Assembly (NCBI GenBank): GCA_017506175.1
Contig: JAFVNW010000051.1
Location: forward strand, 1-40,045
DNA length: 40,045 bases
Direction: 5' to 3'
Origin: Bacteroidales bacterium
GTDB taxonomy: Bacteria; Bacteroidota; Bacteroidia; Bacteroidales; WCHB1-69
This document shows, in pieces, positions 1 to 8,575 of this stretch. The position numbers were made by a program, and so were the translations under genes. The notes beneath the pieces were generated by a model. The model was not told the origin of the DNA and did no database searches. It was given only the letters and a program-made list of their open reading frames with translations. How positions within the stretch are numbered: position 1 is the stretch's first letter; every line of letters begins with the position of its first letter.

Positions 1-603
1 GACGGTGAACTTGATTTTATCATTTTTCTCCCCAATTTTGTAATTATTTTCACCTAACGCTTTTGTTGCTTTATCCTTAAAATCTAGTAATTCAGAATTG
101 TTTATTGCTAACTTCACCGTGAATTTCTTTTTTTGGGGGGGAAATCTAAAAGAGAGAAAAACCAATACCACTACCACTATGATGACCGAAAGTGTGCCCC
201 CAAGCACCCACTCTCGCCACAATGACTTGGTTGCTGGGGGAGGTGTTTTTTTCCCAACAATGTACACACTAATGTTGCCTTCATCGACAACCAGCATTAA
301 GGTGTCGTTGGTCTGCTGAATGGAGTCCTTAAGAAAATATTTACGCCCTACGGAGTCCGTTTGAATGGTTAACTTGCGCAACTCTTTCTTCTCAAGTTCG
401 CAGAATTTAAAAATGGCAGTGTCTTTCTTATTATAGATAGTCCCTCCATTCTTGTTCCTTATCACATACGAAGTATCAGCGATTTCCTCTATTCTAATGG
501 TGTCGTTTAAAGATAATGTATCTTTTCGCTGAGGAGAGCCATCCTGACAGAATGCCGCAAGGGGCAGGAGCAAAAGCAAAAGAGCAAAGATATTCTTTTT
601 CAT
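1..603 (-). CDS. Signal-peptide, single-pass membrane protein of the vWA/kinase operon (3' end outside window)
   Basis: The frame is open from an ATG at 603 to the window edge, giving 201 codons with no stop. The product begins with a signal peptide (MKKNIFALLLLLL, ending near AAFCQ). About 110 polar residues follow, presumably periplasmic. A proline patch (KKTPPPATKS) precedes a strong transmembrane helix rich in I, V and L, and a lysine-rich segment then opens a probable cytoplasmic domain. It starts 27 bp after the Hsp70-like gene stops, on the same strand, so it is very likely the next gene of the operon. Just after the membrane helix the coding strand has a C7-A7-G tract containing the slippery heptamer A-AAA-AAG in frame. 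I do not recognise the family. The layout resembles the 774-residue vWA protein upstream (signal peptide, periplasmic part, one helix, cytoplasmic part). Confidence 0.75.
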   Translation of the reverse strand, partial: MKKNIFALLLLLLPLAAFCQDGSPQRKDTLSLNDTIRIEEIADTSYVIRNKNGGTIYNKKDTAIFKFCELEKKELRKLTIQTDSVGRKYFLKDSIQQTNDTLMLVVDEGNISVYIVGKKTPPPATKSLWREWVLGGTLSVIIVVVVLVFLSFRFPPQKKKFTVKLAINNSELLDFKDKATKALGENNYKIGEKNDKIKFTV

Positions 604-630
604 TTCTACAATGTTTTTAAAATATTTGGT

Positions 631-3207
631 TTAGAACACGTTTAAGTCAATATTGTCTTGATCTACCTTGGGAGTTGGCCCACTCGGACCGTTTGAGGGT
701 TGTGGGGAATTTCCGGTATTGGCCGCGGGATTGACAGTACCGCTGGAAGCAGTATGTCCACTTCCAGTTGGAGCTGTATGTGCACCTCCGCCATTATCAA
801 CACCATCGAAATGAATCGGATGGTACTTTACCGGAAACATTGTCATACGAATAAGCATTCTTCTTTTGTTGTTTACTGCTACCCCTACAGCGGCATCGGG
901 AAGCATAGGAGCAAACGACAGATTATTGTAACCAATGTAGTAATGGTTGCCCCTCTGCGTTGTTTCAGTAAATCCAGTCCAGAAGTTAGATTGTTCAAAC
1001 ATTTCATTTGTGGTGTCAAGACGATTCATGCAGCATAAGTCTGAATTGTAGTTGACGCAAAGGTCATGGCTGGCAAAGAGAACGGAAACAGCTTTCATAC
1101 TATATCCTTGCAAACATGCTTCTCTCAAGTTCTTTTTGCTTTCCCAGTCAATTTTATTAAGAGGCCACACTCCCTTCAATTTTTTGTTTAAGCGATAAAG
1201 CAGGGACGTAATGAGGGAGACATTTGCTCCAAAGACATCTCTATAGGGGGCGATGGCGGTGATAAAAGCCTTTTTGAGTGGTTCAAACAAAAAGGACCTG
1301 CCGTTGAAAATCACGAAGTCAATCTGGTTGGTCAACGGGCTTTCCCTATCAACAAAAATCAGGTCTTTGATAATGGACTCGGCGATGATTTTGCACACCC
1401 ATTCCACTTCTTTGACATCATCGCCTGTCATACTTGTCCTACTGTTCCCGTCCCAAGCCCACTTGGAAATACATTGCAGACCTGTCGCATGCTTGGTCGG
1501 GAGGTTTTGATAATCTGGTTCGGCAGAACCTCCCAATTCATTGACAATTCCAGTGGCAGTCTCGCCAAAGCAGGAAAAGACATTAGCGGTTGTAGCTCCG
1601 TTCCCTTCTGACATATATTCCTTTTTCAAGGTTTCCACGATGAGCATCATTGAATTTTGGCGAACAGGGGGCACAGATTCTATCATTTTCATAAAACGAT
1701 GAATGAAGGTCGGCTCATTAACTGTGATGGTTGCCCCAAGTTCAGCTGCATGATGGAAAACCTGGCGGGCAAACACACGGGCGAACACATAGTCGATAGC
1801 ACCACCCGCACCAACGATTCCTCCTCTTTTTAAAGAAACCATATCATTGTTGGTGTTGTTGGTTGCTTGGGAGTCAAAGCGGACGATGGAATAGTCTGTT
1901 GTCCCCTTGCCTGCATCAATAATCAGGAAAACGTCCTTTTGTCTCGGGTTAGAGACATTTTCTATCATCTCTCTAAGGATGGTATTCCTTCCATCAGCTG
2001 TCAGTACATGTTTAATACCAACAAAGGCAGAGTCACTTTCCGAAATCACCCGGAAGTCATACCTGATAGCATTGGGGGCTTGGTTTTTGTTCATCATGTT
2101 GTTCAAGTTGTAGAGCAACATGTCAATGTTTTGCTGGGAGTAGATATTGGGAACCAGAAGCAAAATGCTGAAGTATCTGTTGCCGTTGATAAGGTGGGCG
2201 GTGGAAGCAGTGATGATTGTATCGTAAATGGCAGATAGAACCTTTAATAAATGTTCTTGGTTGGTAATGGCATATCTGCTAAGGTCACCACGAGCATTTT
2301 TCTTACCATCCGTAAAAGCAATGTCAGACACGGTTTCAGCAACATACGCCTCGGACATGTGCGCATAGAGCATCTTGATATTGATGATTTTTTGGGAGAA
2401 GGGTTGTTCTTTCATCCAAGTATTGGTTCCTTGGCTCGGATTGGCATTCATGGCTGCTGCCGAGACGTTCAAATAGTTGATAAATGTTTGGGAATCGTTG
2501 ATGTCTGTTTCAACATTTCCTAATACACCGTTCTCCTCTTTTCGGAAAGTTATATTGCCTGTTTTGAAGAAATTCGGGTTCGCTTTTTCCACCTGAAGGA
2601 ACATGGGTTCGCCATTTGCTGGGCGCTTGTTCAAATCAGAGTAACTCCTTGATGTATTGTATGCAGTCTTTAGGTTATCAACAATATTTATTCCCTGTAC
2701 GCCAACGCCTGCAAGATTATTGTAGTAATTGACCTGAGTGGCGTCAGATCCAAGGTCGGCGTTGATTCGCAGTACAGGCTGCTGGACTTTGGGTTTCACA
2801 ATGTGTATTTTCCCATCATAGGGTATTTCATTGCCGTTAACAACATGTGTTATAGAAAAGTTTATAGGACCATCAAATACACCTACAGATATTCTGTACT
2901 CGTAAAAGCCTCCACTATGAATAGGCGTTAAAAGGATAGTGTTCCCATTTGCATCCGTCATTGTAACTTTCAGAAAGTTGTTTTCGCCTTCATCCTCATA
3001 ATCAACCCCATATAAACATCCATCCGTATCAATCAATTGAACTTCGTCTGGAATCTTAAAGAGTGGCACATTGGAATTTCCGGGATTTGTAATGACAACG
3101 CGGTTCTCCAGATAGCTCTTTTTCTCATTGTCGTCCAATAGATGAATGATAACAATACGCTCGGACTGGTTCTGTCCGACAATAATCGGAAAGTGGTAAC
3201 TGCTCAT
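631..3207 (-). CDS. Hsp70/actin-fold ATPase with N-terminal extension and disordered tail
   Basis: This 858-residue protein carries the landmarks of the Hsp70/actin nucleotide fold. There is a phosphate-1-like DLGSDATQV (about 151-159), a connect-like ISESDSAFVGI (388-398), a phosphate-2 motif DAGKGTTDYSIV (431-442) and an adenosine-type loop FVIFNGRSFLFEPL (631-644). About 145 residues precede the fold; they look beta-rich and Ig-like, which is inference. The last 50 residues are rich in G, S, T, N and P and probably disordered. No typical Hsp70 substrate-binding domain is evident. There is no signal peptide, so it should be cytoplasmic. A decayed IS982 element lies immediately upstream and separates it from the rest of the operon. 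The E. coli Hsp70-like gene yegD sits beside the yegI kinase, which is a suggestive parallel. Fold call fairly sure, function unknown. Confidence 0.75.
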   Translation of the reverse strand: MSSYHFPIIVGQNQSERIVIIHLLDDNEKKSYLENRVVITNPGNSNVPLFKIPDEVQLIDTDGCLYGVDYEDEGENNFLKVTMTDANGNTILLTPIHSGGFYEYRISVGVFDGPINFSITHVVNGNEIPYDGKIHIVKPKVQQPVLRINADLGSDATQVNYYNNLAGVGVQGINIVDNLKTAYNTSRSYSDLNKRPANGEPMFLQVEKANPNFFKTGNITFRKEENGVLGNVETDINDSQTFINYLNVSAAAMNANPSQGTNTWMKEQPFSQKIINIKMLYAHMSEAYVAETVSDIAFTDGKKNARGDLSRYAITNQEHLLKVLSAIYDTIITASTAHLINGNRYFSILLLVPNIYSQQNIDMLLYNLNNMMNKNQAPNAIRYDFRVISESDSAFVGIKHVLTADGRNTILREMIENVSNPRQKDVFLIIDAGKGTTDYSIVRFDSQATNNTNNDMVSLKRGGIVGAGGAIDYVFARVFARQVFHHAAELGATITVNEPTFIHRFMKMIESVPPVRQNSMMLIVETLKKEYMSEGNGATTANVFSCFGETATGIVNELGGSAEPDYQNLPTKHATGLQCISKWAWDGNSRTSMTGDDVKEVEWVCKIIAESIIKDLIFVDRESPLTNQIDFVIFNGRSFLFEPLKKAFITAIAPYRDVFGANVSLITSLLYRLNKKLKGVWPLNKIDWESKKNLREACLQGYSMKAVSVLFASHDLCVNYNSDLCCMNRLDTTNEMFEQSNFWTGFTETTQRGNHYYIGYNNLSFAPMLPDAAVGVAVNNKRRMLIRMTMFPVKYHPIHFDGVDNGGGAHTAPTGSGHTASSGTVNPAANTGNSPQPSNGPSGPTPKVDQDNIDLNVF

Positions 3208-3232
3208 TTTTAATTTTTTGTTTTTGGGGCTT

Positions 3233-4048
3233 ACCCGTTGACGGAATTAAATCAGTGCGTATTTAACTCTGTCAATCGGTTTGTTATAGATATAATTAAA
3301 GTATTGAGTAATAGCCTGCGCACTGATTTTGCCGACAATACGGGCAAATAGGCAATTACTTTGTTTTGCATAATTTCTCATAACCATATATTGGTCTGTT
3401 AGTTGAGGGAAGTTTGTCTCAACTCTCTTTCTCGCTTTCACAAAAGGTTTGAAAATTGGCTTCTGGTTCAGATGGTAGGGACATTCAAGACGTATGTTGG
3501 AGGTTACAAATAGGTCAAGCTGGATATCTACGCTGATATAGGCCTTGTTCCCGAAGATGCTACAATTGCTGTATACGGGCTTTATGTCATTCAGATAATG
3601 GATGTCATGGACACTCGCCTTTGAGAGATCATAGGAATGTATGCCCCCGCTTAATCCGCACAGTTCGTGCAACTTACAACCAAAGTAGTAGGTGTTTTGC
3701 GAGGCACAGAATCCGGAATCAGGTGCTGTCGAGAAGTCATCCTTCCCCATCTTGCACCTTTTTCCCCGTGAGGTTCGGCATACGGGGATGGGGTTGGAGT
3801 CCACAAGGTCTGAAAATTTCGGTATCACACCTCTGCGTGGTACGTCTCCGAAATCATTGACCAAATTAGTTGAGATTTTTTTGCAGGTTTCAAAAATTTT
3901 TGCGGATTTTGCAGCGAAGTTGTACATGATTGAAAATAGTATTTTGACAGTCTTTTCAACCGCTAAAATTCTAAAATTCAATAAATCGCACAACTTTTTA
4001 TTCATTTATTTATCAACATTTTTGCTCAAATCAATTCCTCCAACGAGT
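3233..4048 (-). mobile_element. Decayed IS982-family insertion sequence with imperfect terminal inverted repeats
   Basis: A transposase remnant is bounded by matching ends: ACCCGTTGACGGAATTA at 3233-3249 and the reverse complement of 4032-4048, which reads ACTCGTTGGAGGAATTG. The two agree at 13 of 17 positions. The element is about 816 bp, shorter than my recollection of intact IS982 elements (about 1 kb), consistent with the internal deletion in its transposase. I found no convincing target-site duplication. It lies between the large vWA gene and the Hsp70-like gene and may interrupt operon transcription or supply a promoter for the genes downstream. Confidence 0.75.
3247..4005 (-). pseudogene. 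IS982-family DDE transposase, internally deleted and catalytically altered
   Basis: The C-terminal two thirds match the IS982 DDE pattern as I know it: VDSNPIPVCR (68-77), GFCASQNTYYFGCKLH, CSIFGNKAYIS (148-158) and ARKRVETNFPQL (191-202). In intact relatives the segment after IPKFSDL continues for roughly 70-80 residues before reaching the first catalytic Asp. Here IPKFSDL (61-67) runs straight into VDSNPIP, so an in-frame internal deletion is inferred. The second catalytic Asp, expected in FGDxGYI, is Asn153. The homologous part probably begins at Met27 (position 3927). The reading frame is otherwise open, but the enzyme should be inactive. It could still be moved in trans if an intact relative exists elsewhere in the genome. 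Confidence 0.7.
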
Positions 4049-4083
4049 TATTTGATTTTTTAAATTTATAATCAAATGTCTTA

Positions 4084-6408
4084 TTAATTGATTTTATTCA
4101 AATGAACTGAGTAATAGGCAGTTCCCTCTGCAGAAGGTTCGGGGTGTCCGTAGGAGAAATTCTTTTCCTCATCCAATAGTCTGATGGAGTCAGAGCCGAA
4201 GAATGCCAAGGTGCTGGACTTGAAGTTTTTGGGGGCGTATCTGATCATGGTAGGATCAGCTAATCCCCATTCATCCCGGAATACGAGTTTTTCATACCCT
4301 GTCGGCATGTTTTTCAGAATCATTTTCTCTCGCGGGAAAAGAGGTATGAGCTTGCTGACAAGGCTGAGTTTGCCGTCGGCAAACGGGGAATATACCATGC
4401 GGGTTTTCCCTCGCTTGAGCAGAAAGAGGTAGCTCAGCATCGGGGAGACATCCACCTGTATAGTCTGCTCCTTGTTGGGGTCGGTGGAATTGGTTCCCAT
4501 ATATCCTGCCTTCTGCTTTTCGCTTTTCAACACGCGGCGAGCCACTTCAAGCAACCGGGCTATTGCTACCGTCTTCTTTCTTTCATTCTTTGTTTTTTCG
4601 AATAAGCACATCAGCGAATAGCGGAGGAAAATGCGGTTGGAAGAGTTTTGGCTGTTGAGGTCGAAAATGTTTAGAACAGCGTAGTCGCCGTTATTTTTTG
4701 TGTAAATAATATTGACTACTACGTTGTTTCGGACAGATACAATTTTGTCGGCGTTCTTTTCGTAGTAGGAGCTCAGCATTTCAAGATTGTGCTTTTGCAG
4801 GAGGGGGATTTTCTTCTGTTGCGTGATGCTCCGTTGGGATTGAAACCTGATAATGAGGGTGTGGGATAGACGGTTAGAGTATGAGAAGTGTATAGTGTCG
4901 CCGTTTTGGAACCCATTTTCATTTTCAAAACGCAGTTGACGATCCGAATTGTTTGTTGGCGGTACGTCCTCCTGGTACATGCCCGAGAGGAGTTTTCCAA
5001 GCCACCATGTTTTTATCAGTAGTAATCCCTGTCCCGGTTTTGTAGCATTATTATCCTCTGTTATAGAAATTCCTTTGCCTTTATAGAAGAAGGCATTTGT
5101 TTTGTTCATCTCGCTGCATCCCACTGTCGCAATTGTATAATCGTCGTATTTCAGCTTGTTCATCGCTTTTCGCCGGATGCTCCAGCATTTTCCGTTGACG
5201 AAGACTCGCAGAACAACCATGTTGCGCCAGAGAAGGATGAATAGGGTCGACAGCAAGAGAATGATGATTGCGGAAGCTAACAGTTTTTTCCCTATCGCTT
5301 TGGTCTCTGCACTCAAAAAGTTTTGAGGCATTGCCCCTTTAAAATCAACGTTGCGGGGGCGGATATTGAGGATGCGGTCTTGGTAATTTTCTTGGTAAAA
5401 ACCCTCTACTGAGATGCTGTTTCCCAATGCATTTCCGTATGATTTGTCATAATTCACCCTAATTTCATCCCCAGGGTACAGGTATTGGTTTACCTGAATT
5501 TCATGTCCATTGACCATGCAGGAACTAATGTAGGCAAACACTACAGAGGTGTCATCGCAGTTCAAGACGAAAGAGATAGAGTTTTCATGAAAATCTGCCA
5601 CTGCTATCAGTGAGTCGGCGGGAAACACACGTTCGGGATTGTCGTTCTGATAGGTGACATATTCGGTTAGATAGATACGGGGTTGAGCCTTGCTATAGGT
5701 TTCAAGTTCAACGAACTTGCCTGCTTTTCGGGAAGTGAAGTCAAACTCGCTACAGGCCACGGAAGGAAGGATCTCATTATAGCGGTTGAAGTTCTTGGGT
5801 GCCCATTTCCTCATCCATTTGTAGTCCTGCATCCACTGGTCGTTGACATCTCCATCATCGGTAATAAGGATATGGTAGATTTTCCGGTATTGGGAGAAGT
5901 CGAAATGCTCGACTTCTGTCAGTTCATAGATGGATAACGGGCGTACTAAAGATGTGAAGGACATGTCGTATCGGAACAAATCCTTGTTTTTGCAAAGGTA
6001 GCGGACTCGGGAAATCAAATCCTCAAAACCATTCGCGAAAAATGTCCGGAGAATTAGGTCTTTCACGATATCAGAACCGTCATCGTAAAATTTTACGTTG
6101 GTTTTACCCAAACCGTTTCGAGCCACCATCCAGCCCTTGTCCGTACCTGACCACTGGAGGACAAAGGTGTCGTCTTCGTTATTCGCCCCGTGGTTTTCCA
6201 TCAGTCGGCGCAATTGCTGATAAACTGTGGGCAATCCTGGGCACTCCTTGGCATCAATCATTGACCTGGACATGTCCATCGTTACTATCCACAAATCGGG
6301 CAGGGAATCCTTGGGTTGCGGTCTTGCTAACTCATCCAGTATCTGCTGAGCGGAAGCGCCATTTATCAAGAAAAGGGCGAGAAGGAACAAAGAAAATATT
6401 TTTTTCAT
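4084..6408 (-). CDS. Large secreted/membrane vWA-domain protein
   Basis: This 774-residue protein begins with a signal peptide (MKKIFSLFLLALFLINGASAQ). A von Willebrand A domain follows: DLWIVTMDMSRSM (38-50) holds the DxSxS MIDAS motif and LITDDGDVND (181-190) the later Asp cluster, so metal binding is likely conserved. A beta-rich stretch (about 240-360) leads to one membrane helix (about 376-394), then basic residues and about 370 residues that should be cytoplasmic. The vWA domain therefore faces the periplasm while the C-terminal half can meet the cytoplasmic kinase, phosphatase and small vWA proteins encoded upstream. It starts 51 bp after the second small vWA gene. The decayed IS lies after its stop. 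vWA domain and topology are well supported; the C-terminal half is unrecognised. Confidence 0.75.
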   Translation of the reverse strand: MKKIFSLFLLALFLINGASAQQILDELARPQPKDSLPDLWIVTMDMSRSMIDAKECPGLPTVYQQLRRLMENHGANNEDDTFVLQWSGTDKGWMVARNGLGKTNVKFYDDGSDIVKDLILRTFFANGFEDLISRVRYLCKNKDLFRYDMSFTSLVRPLSIYELTEVEHFDFSQYRKIYHILITDDGDVNDQWMQDYKWMRKWAPKNFNRYNEILPSVACSEFDFTSRKAGKFVELETYSKAQPRIYLTEYVTYQNDNPERVFPADSLIAVADFHENSISFVLNCDDTSVVFAYISSCMVNGHEIQVNQYLYPGDEIRVNYDKSYGNALGNSISVEGFYQENYQDRILNIRPRNVDFKGAMPQNFLSAETKAIGKKLLASAIIILLLSTLFILLWRNMVVLRVFVNGKCWSIRRKAMNKLKYDDYTIATVGCSEMNKTNAFFYKGKGISITEDNNATKPGQGLLLIKTWWLGKLLSGMYQEDVPPTNNSDRQLRFENENGFQNGDTIHFSYSNRLSHTLIIRFQSQRSITQQKKIPLLQKHNLEMLSSYYEKNADKIVSVRNNVVVNIIYTKNNGDYAVLNIFDLNSQNSSNRIFLRYSLMCLFEKTKNERKKTVAIARLLEVARRVLKSEKQKAGYMGTNSTDPNKEQTIQVDVSPMLSYLFLLKRGKTRMVYSPFADGKLSLVSKLIPLFPREKMILKNMPTGYEKLVFRDEWGLADPTMIRYAPKNFKSSTLAFFGSDSIRLLDEEKNFSYGHPEPSAEGTAYYSVHLNKIN

Positions 6409-6459
6409 TAGGTTCTAGTCAATAATAAATAGTTGTAATAAAAGGAAATGTGAAAAAAT

Positions 6460-7053
6460 TTATGCCGGGCGACTCACGCTTTGGGAAACTATGTCGATTA
6501 CTTTCGCGAAGGAAGCGGAGTCGAAGTCACTCAAGGTGATGGTCTGTCCGGTGGAGCCTACAATTTCTTTAAGTTGTTCAACGTATGAGCGGTATTGACC
6601 GCCAGTTGCGACAAAAGCCGTGACATTCTGGCATTTGGCAAACCGAGCATGAACTTTTTCGAGAATAGCATGGTAGTTCCCTCTTGATTCTCCACCGTCT
6701 GAGAAGATGACGACAACGGGTTTATAGTCTCCCTTTTGTTCCAACTTGACATTAGTGGCAACAATTTCCCGGTCCATGCATTCCAGCAACAGGTTAAGGC
6801 CTGCTTCCAGGTTGGTCCATCCGAAGGCCTTGATGGTAGGGAGCTGGACATCCAATAGACTGGTCAGGGGCAGGACTTGTTCTGCTTCTGTGTTGAACGT
6901 GATGATGCTGATGCAACTGACTTCCATTGCGATTGGGTCAGCGCGTAGTGTTTTTACGATGGAAGCCAGTCCTTCGTTCACAGCGCCTATTTTGTTGGCG
7001 CCGGTCATTGAACGGGAAGTGTCAATGAGGAAATATATGGGTAGTCGTCTCAT
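6460..7053 (-). CDS. Small vWA protein, TerY/YegL-like (second copy)
   Basis: A 197-residue protein that is almost entirely a vWA domain. The start MRRLPIYFLIDTSRSM places the MIDAS DxSxS at 11-15, the MIDAS Thr is probably T80 (GWTNL), and VVVIFSDGGES (113-123) supplies the last metal-binding segment. It has no signal peptide or membrane helix, so it is cytoplasmic. The opening matches the first gene of the operon (MRRAPVYLLIDTSGSM), so the two are clear paralogues, though this one lacks the proline-rich C-terminal tail. Its ATG overlaps the stop of the DA1-type protease gene by 4 nt (ATGA), which implies translational coupling and suggests the two proteins work together. Family known from TerY-P and yegI-K-L loci; the binding partner is inferred. 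Confidence 0.85.
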   Translation of the reverse strand: MRRLPIYFLIDTSRSMTGANKIGAVNEGLASIVKTLRADPIAMEVSCISIITFNTEAEQVLPLTSLLDVQLPTIKAFGWTNLEAGLNLLLECMDREIVATNVKLEQKGDYKPVVVIFSDGGESRGNYHAILEKVHARFAKCQNVTAFVATGGQYRSYVEQLKEIVGSTGQTITLSDFDSASFAKVIDIVSQSVSRPA

Positions 7054-7787
7054 TTTGGTATCCTTTTGTTTCTCAATATGTTTTCAATATATTTTTTCCA
7101 ACCCATGTTCTGGAGGATCTGTTTTTGTTCCAAGAACTTGGTACCGTAGTAATAGTCTGAATTTTCGTTGGTCCACTTGCGCAGTTTTGCAGCGAATTCA
7201 CTGCCGCGAATAGCCGCATAGTAGTTTTGCACAAGTGCTTTGCCGATGTTGCAGAATCCCTCTTCCGATTCACTCTCTTCAATTCCGTTGTAGTGCAACC
7301 AAAAATGAAGTATCTCGTGTGCGAGGGTCCCTTCAAAAACCATCTTCGGCAGGCCGTGGTGTATATAGATTTTTGCCGTGGTGGTTTCGGGGTGGTCCAC
7401 AAGAAACTGGGAGCAGCATAGTCCCTGCGCACCGGGATACTTTTTCTCCATTTCTGTCTGTGTCACAAGCGAAACGGAAATTTTGCCGTGAGGAATGTTG
7501 AATCCCGCCTTGGCAAGAAGATTGAGGACAAAGTCAGCGGACTTCTTGACCTGTTCCTTGTTAACTACACTGGTTTCCTGGCACAAACCGCAAACATAGC
7601 GCCCGTCGGCCAGATTGAAGCCTATCTGTTTGGTAATAGGCGAATAGGAGGAGTATTTGCCAATGAAACGGAAACAGGAACAGCACGAAATATGCTCGTG
7701 AGATAGGCAAGCAGGATTGTCCCATGGATCGAGCAAGTATTTCCCAGAAATGGTCTTTCCACAAATAACACAGGTGATTTTATCCAT
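7050..7787 (-). CDS. LIM-like zinc domain plus DA1-type metallopeptidase
   Basis: This 245-residue protein opens with a zinc-binding region resembling a LIM domain: CVIC at 6-9, His30, cysteines at 35, 36 and 38, and CGLC at 66-69. A peptidase core follows, with GTLAHEILHFWLHYNG (153-168) containing the HExxH zinc motif as HEILH (157-161) and a downstream EEGFCN (175-180) that likely gives the third ligand. LIM followed by HExxH and an EEG-C motif is the arrangement of the DA1 family, best known as ubiquitin-regulated plant peptidases. There is no signal peptide. The gene starts 24 bp after the upstream membrane-protein gene and overlaps the next vWA gene by 4 nt. A role in proteolytic output of the phospho-signalling system is inference. 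Confidence 0.8.
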   Translation of the reverse strand: MDKITCVICGKTISGKYLLDPWDNPACLSHEHISCCSCFRFIGKYSSYSPITKQIGFNLADGRYVCGLCQETSVVNKEQVKKSADFVLNLLAKAGFNIPHGKISVSLVTQTEMEKKYPGAQGLCCSQFLVDHPETTTAKIYIHHGLPKMVFEGTLAHEILHFWLHYNGIEESESEEGFCNIGKALVQNYYAAIRGSEFAAKLRKWTNENSDYYYGTKFLEQKQILQNMGWKKYIENILRNKRIPK

Positions 7788-7811
7788 TTTAATCCATTTT
7801 GAATCAGTGAG

Positions 7812-8567
7812 TTATTGAGAAACAAAAGACCAGCAACCATGTTTTTTGTCCTGTCCTACCAGTTTGATTTTTCCTTTTTTTGTCTTCTCTATCTCAAGAG
7901 AAGGACCGTCGTGCAGCGAGAGTCTGTTGTTTTTGATTTTTGCAATGCTTTCATACTTTGTGGGCTCATATACGTACTTAACCACGATGTTCAGTCTATT
8001 TTCTTCTTTGTAGCTAATGGAAAGTTGGCATTCTTCGGTTTGTCCTTCCATGGCGATAGTACCTGCGTATTGTCGGCACAAGTCGGATTGTGTCCAGGCT
8101 CCATTGTCATTGCAACGAATGATGAATATGAAAAAAATTGCTGCGACCACCGCTACAGCAAAAAATGAAAGTACGACAAACCGCTTATTCTGTGGCGTCA
8201 AAGAGCGATTAGGAATAGACGAAGGGGACTTTGATGGAGAGAGACTGACAAGACTATTCTTTCGACCGGATAGAAAAAGAGCAATTCCCGTCAGGGTTGC
8301 AGCCTTCTTGTGGGGACTGCCAGCAGCGACAAATTGATTGTAAATGTTCTGCACTAGGTTTTCAAAGCTGTCTTGCGGGTGCGTGGCGCAATAGGAGACG
8401 GCATGGATAAACAGAGGATTTGTAAGGGCTTCTAGCAGTTTGCGATCGTGGAGATAGTCGTAGAAAATACCGCTTAAAACCGCCGGTTCCCATGTGTCAA
8501 GACGTAGGATACATTTCCTTAAATTATTCAGTTGTTCTTTTGTATTTTCCATAAATTCAGGAATCAA
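7812..8567 (-). CDS. Single-pass membrane protein of the kinase operon
   Basis: A 251-residue protein without a signal peptide. The N-terminal 125 or so residues are helical and polar, then Ser-rich (SLSPSKSPSSIPNRS), a plausible target for the neighbouring kinase. One membrane helix (RFVVLSFFAVAVVAAIFFIFII) follows, and the last 100 residues are beta-rich and probably periplasmic, ending in KKHGCWSFVSQ. The orientation is likely N-in, C-out. It begins 8 bp after the kinase stop codon; Met6 (8552) is an equally possible start. I do not recognise the family. Position and topology suggest it links cytoplasmic kinase or phosphatase activity to the envelope, which is inference. Confidence 0.65.
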   Translation of the reverse strand: MIPEFMENTKEQLNNLRKCILRLDTWEPAVLSGIFYDYLHDRKLLEALTNPLFIHAVSYCATHPQDSFENLVQNIYNQFVAAGSPHKKAATLTGIALFLSGRKNSLVSLSPSKSPSSIPNRSLTPQNKRFVVLSFFAVAVVAAIFFIFIIRCNDNGAWTQSDLCRQYAGTIAMEGQTEECQLSISYKEENRLNIVVKYVYEPTKYESIAKIKNNRLSLHDGPSLEIEKTKKGKIKLVGQDKKHGCWSFVSQ

Positions 8568-8575
8568 TGAAAATA

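Noticed and set aside
98-319. Short plus-strand frame near the window start
   Set aside because: Lies opposite the partial membrane-protein gene that is open through to the window edge and has a clear signal peptide.
3221-4060. Target-site duplication flanking the IS982 remnant
   Set aside because: No matching 7-9 bp direct repeat found outside the inverted repeats; the flanks are T-rich, so chance matches are uninformative.
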